Assembly: GCA_958450365.1 (NCBI GenBank)
Contig: CAUEEP010000757.1
Coordinates: 1,111,501 to 1,175,500, forward strand
Origin: Mesorhabditis belari
Lineage: Eukaryota > Nematoda > Chromadorea > Rhabditida > Rhabditidae
Direction of reading: 5' to 3'
DNA length: 64,000 nt
Position numbers and translations under genes: made by a program. Positions 22,245 through 32,300 of this stretch are shown here, in pieces. Position 1 is the first letter of the stretch. Each line of letters opens with the position of its first letter. The notes beneath the pieces were generated by a model that had not been told where the DNA came from, made no database searches, and saw nothing but the letters and a program-made list of their open reading frames with translations.

Positions 22245-23570
22245 ACTCTCTAAAGAATTCGACCGAAAAAAAGTCGATTTCCGGTCGATTTCTCAGTCAG
22301 CTTATAGTTTCATTCAAATTGACACGATTAATGGATAAATGTAAATAAAAATTTGAATAAATAAACGATTGAAGAGATTTGAATTCTAGAAAATTCTGAG
22401 AAAATCGACGGAGAAGATTGTCTATTTACAGTCAGAAGTACAGTAATTAGTAAAAGACAGAAGTAAGTAAAGTAAAAAAAAGTCGGCTTTTCGATGATAA
22501 ACCGGGTCTAAACACGCGAAATTCGTGTTCAGTGTCACTGATTACTCCAGGAAAAGTGAAAATTTCAAAAAAAGTGCCCCCCAACCCACAAAGTATCGAC
22601 AATTTTCTCGACTTAAGGAAGTTTATTAGTTTATTAGTTTATTAGTATTAGTATAAGTAAAAGACAGAAGTACAGTAACTACAGGGTTTTCCCGTCAGAA
22701 CCAAAAATTATCAACGATTCGTAAAAATAACAACAATCAGTTCAAATTTTTATTCAGAGGTTAAATCATTCAAATTCAGTACAGAATACCCGCCTAGATT
22801 TCTAGTGTGAAACCCAAAGATACTGGAATGAATGGCTTGGTCAGTTTGAACTTTCAGGGACTTTCACGGACTTTGAACGGTCAACTTTCACGACTACTGT
22901 ACTTTCACGACTACGGTCACGACTACTGTACTTTCACGACTACGATCTTGGCTCTACGTTTTTCTACTTATCTTAAAATCTACCGACTTTTGTATCATTT
23001 GCTATCCTTTGTAAATCCTTTGCAATATTAATAGATCGAATTTAAGATAAAGGCTACGGTAATTCCTGAAAAGTAGACACTTTCTAGAAAACGAATAATC
23101 TAAAGGAATTGAGCTTTACTGTTTGAGAAACCACATTGATTCCTCCATTTGGCTCATCGCAAACCGAACAAAGAACATTTTGAACAAAAAGAATCAAATC
23201 TCAATTTTGTGGATTAATTCTTGAACTCAAAACGCAATTTTGAAGTGGTTTAAAAAATGTGAGAAAAAGAGAAATAAGTTTTTTGACGTAAATTGGAGGG
23301 GTGAAAAAAAAGATTCGTTTCTCATGAGGGAAAAGAGGAGAAAGAAATGTTTTTTTGATTTTGTTTTTAGATAAAAAATTAATTTCCTTTTAAGATTTTG
23401 AATAAAAAATGAAATATTCGCTTAAAAAGAGTTCAAGAAAATCAAAAAAAATCTTTTACTTTATAAAGTTGTAGAACTTTTCAATAAAGAGAATGAATTT
23501 GAGAAGATTCGAAGCACTAGCACAAGTTTAGACTAGGCAAGGCTAGAAATCAGGTCTTGGTCAAGCTACT
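22245..23570. other. No gene seen; short CACGACTACTGTACTTT repeats
   Basis: AT-rich sequence. A small direct repeat (CACGACTACTGTACTTTCACGACTACG) lies at 22888-22944 and TTATTAG repeats at 22620-22650. No conserved coding segment was recognised. Confidence 0.5.
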
Positions 23571-23573
23571 GAT

Positions 23574-23721
23574 CTTGCAATATAGCCTTGGAAAGGATAG
23601 AACTTGGCCTCTTGCAATCTGGCCTTGGAAAGGATAGAACTTGGCCTCTTGCAATATGGCCCTGGTAAGGACAGAACTTGGCCTCTTGCAATCTGGCCCT
23701 GGCAAGGACAGAACTTGGCCT
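23574..23721. repeat. 37-bp tandem repeat, four copies
   Basis: The unit CTTGCAATCTGGCCTTGGAA continues through AGGATAGAACTTGGCCT and is repeated four times. The last two copies share CCTGG in place of CTTGG. Confidence 0.9.
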
Positions 23722-25787
23722 TTGCATGGCCAAATGCTTCTGCCGGTTACTAGCTCTAGAACCCGGTTTGAACATTCCTGCTCTAGACTTTTCGACTTTT
23801 CGTGCTCAAAAGTAAATACAAAAGAATCTTAATCGTTTTATGTTCAATTAACTAAAGGCATATTAATTTGAAATGTTCATTCAAATGAAATCTCGACAAT
23901 TTTTCCTTTCCTCTATTCAAATTTCTCAATTTTCTGGAAGAATTCCCCCAAAGCCATCACTAATCCAATCGTCATTCATTGCTTTGTCTTTAAACGAACA
24001 AAAAAAACAAAAAAAGAAAGTTCAAAAGAAGGATTGAAAGTCAAATAGGCGGAAGAGAAAAATATAGAAAAAAGTTTGAATTTCGAAAGAAAATCAAGAT
24101 TTTTAGGCAAAAGAACGAAAATTTTTGAATCGCTTTTAATTTACAAATGATTTACGGTGAATTTGAAATTTCCGAGATACTTTGAACATTGAAATTTTGT
24201 GAATTTTTATGTTAAGACTATAAAAACCCAATGAAAACTCGAGTTTTTACTATTTCTATGTAAATTAAACCATTCAAATCTCAAATCTATCTGCTTTTAG
24301 CAATCGAAAGTGTCAAGAACTCAATTTATCTCCAAATTCTAATTGGTATTTCAGATTTATATTCAAAAATTGTCTATTTTAATAAAATAGCATTAATCAA
24401 AATTGATAAATTGAGTATTAAAGCCTGGAATTGCGTGGAATTCGCCTGGAATTCGTGTAAAAGATTTGAAAACGACCTAATTTTGCTGCAAAAATTCAAT
24501 GGGAAATTTAGAGGCACACAAATACTACAGAATAAATGAATGAATGAGGTTAAAACCAAAAAAAAAACATCTGAAAATGCAATTGAATATGAAAAAGAAG
24601 AATAAATAAGATAAAATATGATAAAATATAATAAAATATGATAAAATATGATAAAAACAGTCATTATCTAGACAAAGAAGCCATGAAAAAAGCGAAAGAT
24701 CAAAAACAGCAGAAGAAACCCGTAAAGCCAAAATGAATAAAGCATTTTTATTCATTCATTTTTGATATTTATCTCATTCTTATCTAATTTGTAATACTTT
24801 CCCAGAGTAGTCAAGTAAGAAAAGTCAAGTATTTTACTAAAATAAAGCAAAATGAAAGCCGAAAATCTCTGTTGTTCAATGAGACGTCAGTGATTAATCG
24901 AAAACAACGGCTATTCTAGAAAAAGGAATTTTCATCTCAAAATTGGCACTAAATAAGGAAAGGTCAAATTTCGCAAGCGCGAATCCAAACAAAAGCTGAC
25001 TTATGCAAAGAAATTGATTGAAAGAGAAGCGAACTCAGATGCCAAAAAGACAGCGGGAGACAGCGGCACTGCACCAACGAGTCACTTCTTTAGCGAGCGA
25101 CAATAGTCCTTACAAACTCATAAGTTGTTCAGGTTGCTTATCAAATTTCAAATGTGCTTTTACTTAAATCTAGATCATTTAGGCAAAAACTAAAAACACC
25201 ATCGTTTAGCCCGTATCCAACTTGGGTCAGTCATATAGCTTTGGTTCGGATTCGCGCTTGTGAAACCTGTTCCCTAGTGAGCCTAGAATCTTGGCAAATC
25301 TATCTAATTGTAAGCAATTCGCGAACCTCTTCAAAATTAAAGAATGTGAATCAGAAAGCAATATCAACAATTCCAAAGCACTTAATAAAAAATGGGTAGT
25401 TTGGATCAAACAAGACTCATTTACTGGATATCAGAAGATAAAGGAAGACCTATCAAAGAAAAAGGAAAATGAGGGGGGAAAAATGAGAGAGTGACGATCA
25501 CTTTTCCTCTTTTTCAATTTCCCTCAACCATTTCAAGCATCGAAAGAGAGAAGTTGTTGCCGGGGCGACTGTTTCTTTCCGATTTGACCAAGCTGAGGAA
25601 TTTTCAGCCCATCTACAATCTACCCCTTCAACTAGGCATTCTTCAGTTCCAGTTTACATTTGAAAACAAAAAACATTCGAATTTAACTGCAATTAAAACA
25701 AAAGTATTTACAGATGAAAGTTTTGGAAAAACTACTATCAGTTTTTCTTGTAGAAATTTGAAAAAACGTGATCTTTTGTCTTTTGTC
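23722..25787. other. No gene seen
   Basis: Mostly AT-rich sequence. A TATGATAAAA-type microsatellite lies at 24610-24655. Short open frames around 25154-25430 and 25491-25814 have no recognisable domain and no supporting splice structure, so I leave them out. Confidence 0.45.
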
Positions 25788-26757
25788 ACCAAATATAAAC
25801 CTAAACGATACTGAATGCTCACCTAATATAAACCTAAACGGTAGCGATAGCTCACCAAATATAAACCTAAACGGTAGCGAATGCTCATCAAATATAAACC
25901 TAAACGTTAGCCCATGCTCACCAAATATAAACCTAAACGATACTGAATGCTCACCAAATATTAGGTTGATGCAAAAGTCTTTTTCATTTTTTTCGTACTT
26001 CCGTTAAAAAGTAACAAATGCACCAATTGAACAACGGTTTATTGCATTCGAAAGGCCAATTATTTTTCTGCAAAATGACATTAAAACGAGTTTAAAATGT
26101 CTTATGTCTAGATTTTTTTGAGAGCCTGAAGTCGGGTAGTCAAAAAAGGCGACGGCTCGATGATGCATTTTAGACGCTTTAGCTAAGGAAACCAATCTTG
26201 ATGTTAATAAATAAAAGATAGAGCACAAAAAGTTAGATATTTTTTCAGATTTTCAGAGAAATTGATTCAGCCAATTTCTTTATAGAGGTTTTTATAGATT
26301 TTTATGAAAAACCCGTTTTCACTCTCGAATTTGCTTGAAAGTGAACCCAAATTGACTTAAAAAGATGGGAAATTCAACAATAAACACTTTTCATTTAGAG
26401 CAAACCATAGGTTAATTGATGACTTTGTTATTTTTCAAAAGAAGTACGAAAAAAATGAAAAAGACTTTTGCATCAACCTAATATAAACCTAAACGGTAGC
26501 GAATGCTCATCCAATATAAACCTAAACGTTAGCCCATGCTCACCTAATATAAACCTAAACGGTAGCGAATGCTCACCAAACAAAGTTGCCATAAAAAGTT
26601 GCCCATGCTCACCTAATATAAACCTAAACGGTAGCGAATGCTCATCCAATATAAACCTAAACGTTAGCCCATGCTCACCTAATATAAACCTAAACGGTAC
26701 TGAATGCTCACTTAATATAAACCTAAACGGTACCAAATGCTCACCCAATATAAATTT
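25788..26757. repeat. 33-bp tandem array split by a MITE
   Basis: Five copies (25788-25953) and about eight copies (26482-26757) of a 33-bp unit around TATAAACCTAAACGGTAGCG. Because 33 is divisible by three, the frame reads as an 11-residue repeat (SPNINLNGSEC and variants GSDS, VSPC, DTEC). Copies differ by substitutions without frame loss, except one degenerate unit near 26575-26610. No signal peptide, start context or splice site shows that it is translated. Confidence 0.85.
25961..26481. mobile_element. 521-bp mariner-type MITE, TTAGGTTGATGC ends
   Basis: The termini TTAGGTTGATGCAAAAGTC and the complement are near perfect for about 40 bp. The element sits exactly at a TA inside the 33-bp unit: the left flank ends AAATA and the right flank resumes TATAAACC, so the TA is duplicated. 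The ends resemble those of mariner transposons (TTAGGTTGGTGCAAAAGT type). No transposase frame was recognised. Related but more diverged elements are at 31078-32660 and 32838-33230. Confidence 0.85.
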
Positions 26758-27141
26758 TGATTTGTCGGGGGAAATTCTCACGATTAATTGGGGAAAAAAT
26801 GTTGCAAACATGCGAAACTTATTGTTTTTCTGAAATTTTGATTCGTTAGAGTTTGAAGAGTTGATGGAAACGGAATGAATTTTTGGAAATTTCTCTTGTT
26901 TTTTTTAAATGTCAGACATATCGGAAATTTTTGTTTTAATATCTATTTTTGGGTAAAACCTCACAAAATTCCCTTTAAAATGACCCTTTTGCAAGCATTT
27001 TTGACTCTCTTACACCATAATTTTAGCTTCCGCAAACCACAGTCCGGGAACTGTACTTTGGAGAATGAAAAATTGAAGATCAAAAGCACAGCTTGAATAC
27101 ACAACTTCTGATAGCATATGTAAAAGTGAGATTTGAAGATT

Positions 27142-27315
27142 GAAGCAAAGCATTGCTCCAAGCAAAGCATTGCTCCAAGCAAAGCATTGGCTCCAAGCAA
27201 AGCATTGGCTCCAAGCAAAGCATTGCTCCTAGGCAAAGCATTGCTCCAAGCAAAGCATTGGCTCCAAGCAAAGCATTGCTTCGTTTTGCTTGCTCAGCAA
27301 GCAAGCAAAACGAAA
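27142..27315. repeat. 17-18 bp array plus perfect small hairpin
   Basis: Eight copies of CTCCAAGCAAAGCATTG are followed by a palindrome TTCGTTTTGCTTGCT / AGCAAGCAAAACGAA at 27281-27314. The hairpin stem uses the same AAGCAAA word as the repeat. Confidence 0.85.
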
Positions 27316-28159
27316 GATTCTCGAATTTAGGCTCAGCAACGCTAGCTAAATCAAACAATCAAACTAGTTTTTTCTCAAAACGAAGTCTCAAATACTTAAA
27401 AAATCAATTCCCAGAGTTGTCGACTCAAAAAAGTGCAATGTGTATGACTTTAGAACACGAAAAGCGATTCAATTTTGCGGCATGGAATTAAAGAAAAATA
27501 AAAACTTTTTCTTCATTCAGCTTTTTACTTTTTGGTTTAATGGGTAAAAGGTTTAATGAATTTGTTTAAATTCTTGTATTTGTATTTGATTTAAGCGTAT
27601 GAACAATAAAGAAATTGGACTCTGTTCAATTACATGAAAACTATCGGAATATAAAAAAATTTAAAACAATATAAGAACTATCGGATGAATTAAAAAGAAA
27701 AGATTCAAATCTACTTTAAATCTTTTATCTATATCTATCTGTTTCCAGTTTTTTTTCTCAAAGAATAGGGAAATTTTTGACCGGCTGTATCCAGCTGGAC
27801 TTGTAGGAAAAATGCAGCCAAATTTGGATAATATTGGGTTGGTGAATTAGAAACTGCGAGCTATTGTCATATGTGACAGTTTGAGCACTTTCTTCAAAAG
27901 AAACCCATTTTGGTGTCAATGGAAAAGTTGTAGAGAATCAAAAATCAAGCTTATATCCAAATTTTCAAGAAGATACACTTAGTAGTTTCGCTTAAAATTT
28001 GTGTGTTCTGTGGACAAAGAGCACATTGTGCGTAATCGCTCGTCGTCTGGCGCAGGGCTTTTACATAACCCCCTTCCCTCTCGCTTTACCAAACCAATCT
28101 GGCCGGCTCCGAATCCTCAAATTGGACATTGACTTCTCCTCAAGGCTAATCTCAATCTA

Positions 28160-28691
28160 TTGGATTGGTGAATTGAAAACTGCGAGCTATTGTCATATGT
28201 GACAGTTTGAGCACTTTCTTCAAAAGAAACCCATTTTGGTGTCAATGGAAAAGTTGTAGAGAATCAAAAATCAAGCTTATATCCAAATTTTCAAAACGAT
28301 CCAAAAACTGGTTTTGAAGAAATTCCAAATTTACGAATTTTCACAAAACTTGCATTTTAAGCGAAACTACTAAGTGTATTTTTTTGGAAATTTGGATATA
28401 AGCCTCATTTTTGATTCTCTACAACCTTTCTATTTTTCTTTTCTATAGACACCAAAATGGGTTTCTTTTGCAGAAAGTGCTCAAACTGGGGCATCTCCAG
28501 TCCTCCATTTTTGGGTCTCACACTTGTCTCACACACAAACCAAAATCCTACCACGAAAGAGGAATCCACAAATTGCCTGTAAAATGGGCAGAAGTCGTCA
28601 ATAATAATGGAAATTATTTGGAATGAATTCATGGTTTTATGTTGAATAAATTTTAGTTCAAAGTCCCGCAGTTTTCAATTCACCAACCCAA
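28160..28691 (+). mobile_element. Nested mariner-derived fold-back element
   Basis: The ends TTGGATTGGTGAATTGAAAA and the complement of TTGGGTTGGTGAATTGAAAA are flanked by TA. The first 130 bp return in reverse at 28370-28490. The right third encodes HERGIHKLPVKWAEVV, which matches the usual C-terminus of mariner transposases, before the stop at 28624. It is a non-autonomous derivative. Confidence 0.75.
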
Positions 28692-28872
28692 TATTTAAAG
28701 AAAATGCCGTAAACAGCTTTCAGTTTAACATTTAATTAGTTTAAATTTGATATTATTTAATCACAATCAATAAGAAATCACAAAACTTAGTCAAAATTAG
28801 CTCTATTCGAATGAAAACTAGCGTTTAATTGTGCTCTAGCTATGAGCTCTATGGCCCTCCAAGTCAAAGATC

Positions 28873-29072
28873 GTTCTCATCCACGTCAACGCGCGCCCTC
28901 ATATTGCAAAACTGACTCGCTCTAAAATAAATAGCCTTGCTTGGGAACTTTTGGCGCATTCCCCAGACAGTTCGGACCTCGCCCCTCTTGATTACTATTT
29001 ATTCCGGATCATGAGTAATGAGCTGGCGGGAAAACACTTTGATTCGGAAGAAGCAGTCAAAAATTGGCTTTG
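28873..29072 (+). pseudogene. Mariner transposase C-terminal fragment, inactivated
   Basis: The frame reads HVNARPHIAK then SPDSSDLAPLDYYLF then ELAGKHFDSEEAVKNWL and hits a stop at 29070-29072. Mariner transposases carry HDNARPH and DxxLF-type catalytic aspartates. Here the aspartate of the first motif is a valine, while the one in LDYYLF is kept. Further stops lie in the 3' continuation (KPKSY then stop). The N-terminal DNA-binding half is absent. The copy cannot be active. Confidence 0.8.
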
Positions 29073-29340
29073 AAAGCTTTTCGATTCAAAACCAAAATCC
29101 TACTAACGAAGAGGAATCCTCAAATTGCCTGTAAAATGAGCAGGTCGTCAATAATAATGGAAATTATTTCGAATGAATTTATGGTTTTATGTTGAATAAA
29201 TTTTAGTTCAAAGTCCCGCAGTTTTTAATTCACCAACCCAATAATTGATCTCAATGATTTGGACAAAGTGACGCTAAAAACAGAGAAATATGATAGCTTT
29301 TCACAATGAAAAGACCCGGATTTCCCAGAAAAACGAAACA

Positions 29341-29348
29341 TTTTATTG
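29341..29348 (-). terminator. Poly(A) signal of the LACT gene
   Basis: On the minus strand AATAAAA lies about 30 nt after the stop codon at 29377, the usual position for cleavage and polyadenylation. Confidence 0.65.
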
Positions 29349-29376
29349 AAAAATCGAAAATTCACTTTGAAAAACG

Positions 29377-32300
29377 CTAATCTTCATCAGCAATTTCAAT
29401 AATTTTCCTTCGGATTCCATCAAATGCCGGATCGCCCAATCCTCCTCTTAATCCATTTCGCATCAAAACGATGATCAAATCCCTTTTTTGATCCACATCC
29501 ACGTATTGACCACCGTTTCCGGGGAAGTTGATCGTGAACTGAAACATATCAATCAATAAGCATCAGTTTTTGTGCTACTAGAAAAGCAGCTTTATCCAAA
29601 CAAAGATTGACCACTAAGTGAAAGCGTTCAAAGCTAGATTACCAGTTGTATTACAGAATCTAGTTCAACAGCTTCTCTCACCCTATCAGCTTTTTCAATC
29701 TTCCTATAGAAAAGCCCGTGTTTCATCCATCGTCGAAGCCCGAGCACGAAATCTTCTTCATCAAATATTGCTGGTTTTTCCAAATCTCTCCAAATTTCTT
29801 CTGAAATCACACCACCTGAAGAGATTTTTTTTCTTTAAGAAATATAAGAATTTGATTTTACCTATCCAAAATTGTCTCACAACCCGAGTAAAACCAGCCG
29901 CAGTTCCCACTCCAAGGGCACTCGTTGATGGAAATTGGAGGACATCGATGTCATTGTATGGAATGATGTCCTGTATTGGAATCGAATTGGAATCGAATTC
30001 GATTTGTCGATATTGGAAACGTTTTAAACTATTCAATTACTTAAAGCTGAACTTTACAGTTGTTTAGGCTATTGTTGAAAGTTTTACTTGTCTAACTCTA
30101 AACTTTCTTACTTGAACGCAAGCTTTGGAAAGCTTTGGTGGAAATTTCGACGCTTAGCAAGCTTTGAAGTCGTTTTGAGGTGAACTCAATCAGTCAGTTT
30201 TCAAGTTAATGTACTTACACATCAAAATATTTAATATTATGGAATAGTTTCTAAGAAAAGTCTCCCAACTTACTCTCCTCGACACCGAGAGAAAGCTTGG
30301 ACTGTTCCCTGAAACGAGCGCCAGTCCACCATTCTTGAAATACGCATAGAAAACGGGCCAAGTTCTGGAATAGTGAAAATAAACCATTATTCGAAAAAGT
30401 CTACACTGCGAAGTGATCCCAATGATTTTTCATAGTTTGCCACAGGCTGTCTAGAGTGATTCGAGCGATTCGGTGAGCTTCTTCCTTTCGGACACCCAAG
30501 TAGAAATCACCATCTAAAACTTGAAAAACTTGGGCTTTTCCTTATTTCAAACTTGGAACTTTTGATCTGATCTCTTTTTCATAAAATTCTTGAATTGTTT
30601 GTTTCTTGGGGTGGATTCGTTGAAAGAGTTGATCAAGGAGAAAACCGTAGGTCAAGGCGTGATAACCGATTCGTTCGCCCGGGGCCCACATGGGGACACT
30701 CTGAAGTTGGATTGATAAGGAGCTACAGTATTTGAACTACAGATTCATTAGGGCTTTTCGTGATCCTGAGGGGACCTGGAAAATTGCTAAATTACATTAC
30801 TGGGCAATGAAATATGATATTTGAAAAACGATCGTCACTTTCGCGCGTCTGTAACTTCCTTGTCTTTGAGTTTAAACTATTAGTGTTATACATTTTCTGA
30901 AAGCTCTTTTCAAGGGCTACACAATGGTATATGTTAATATTTAGAAATACGGTAAAGACAAGGGAGTTACAGACGCGCGAAAGTGACGATCGTTTTTCAA
31001 ATATGATATTTCATTGTCCAGTAGTTTATGCACGAGTCAATTAAAAGTTCGAGTTTGTAAGCCTAACCAAACCAGGCTAGTCCAAAAAATCTTTTCATTT
31101 CTTTTTGTACTTCCGTTTAACACCAACAAATGCACCAAATGAACAACAAATGAACGACGGTTTATTTATTAGAAAGGCCAATTATTTTTCCGCAAAATAA
31201 CATTAAAACGGGTTTAAAAATTAGAGTGGGTTCATCGCGAGCAAGTAATTACTCGAGTAAAATCCGCATGAGTCATTTTTACTCGATTAATCGACGCTTT
31301 TGGTCGAGCAACTACGAGTAATCCTCTTTACACGTCGAGCAAATTGGATATCTTTGCATGTGAAGGGAATTTGCCACCAAATCAGTTAAACGGCTGAATA
31401 TCTTTAAAAAGAGTCTTATATAAGTCGGAATTTCACGACTCTTTCTCTTCTCCTTCATCTTCTCAACTTCCAATTGACCGATCAACTTGTGGTTGGTCTT
31501 AAAATGTTCCTTATGAAATTCGGTAATAGAAAACCCACAATTTACTTAGTACACTCTAGTGTGAAAACGTAAAGAAAATCTGTGTCAAATTTGAACTATC
31601 TGCCTGGAAGAGTGGATCAATTTTCACGGTACTCGAGGTATAGGAATCGGATTCATTTGTAGTTGCTTTCTTACTTTTATATAAGTCGTCGCTCGTGTTT
31701 TTTTGCGCCAATTTTTTGCAATAATTTTCGCTAAAAGTACGGTAATTTTTCCTAAGTGTGCGTTTTAAAAAACGCATTACTCGTGAGGAGCACACTCTAT
31801 GGGAGTGGAACTCTATGGACCTTTTTTTGGGCACCCGGACATTTGCGCACCTGCCGCGTTTAAAAAGCCTAAAAAAATTAACCAATTTCTATTCCAAAAG
31901 TTGATTTCTAGGTAATTTTAGGGCGTAGAATCGAAATTTTGACATATCAGAGCTTGTGGAACCAATTTGAAAGACAAAACATCAAATTACAGAAAATTGT
32001 CGATTTTTCTCTTTGTATAACTCGGTCCGTTTGTTTCCACAAGCTCTGATATGTCAAAATTTCGATTCTACGCCCTAAAATTACCTAGAAAACAACTTTG
32101 GAATCGAAATTGGTAATATTAGCTTTTAGAGCTTAAAACGGGGGCTAAGGGCAAGGGGGAAAAAAGGTGCACAAAAAAAAGGTCGCATTTGTCCCACTCC
32201 CCACTCTATTTCTAGGATCGAGAACCCGGTTGTTGCTTTAAAACGACAACAATTGTGCGAAATTTCTGGAATGAGACGAATCAATTGTTCTCTATTAAAA

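Larger units (their letters stand above)
27834..29241 (+). mobile_element. Decayed mariner transposon with a second element nested in it
   Basis: The ends TTGGGTTGGTGAATTAGAAA and the complement TTAATTCACCAACCCAA are flanked by TA on both sides, as in Tc1/mariner elements. It holds the C-terminal half of a mariner transposase (28873-29072). Another inverted-end copy, 28160-28691, lies inside. A block with CGTAATCGCTCGTCGTCTGG follows the first end and recurs at 35360, 42390 and 46850. Confidence 0.8.

Noticed and set aside
25491..25814. 107-codon open frame running into the 33-bp array
   Set aside because: It begins without an ATG, shows no known motif, and its 3' part is the tandem array. 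Coding status could not be supported.
27145..27315. CRISPR-like array of regularly spaced repeats
   Set aside because: The 17-18 bp units abut directly with no unique spacers, and the genome context is eukaryotic. It is a minisatellite.
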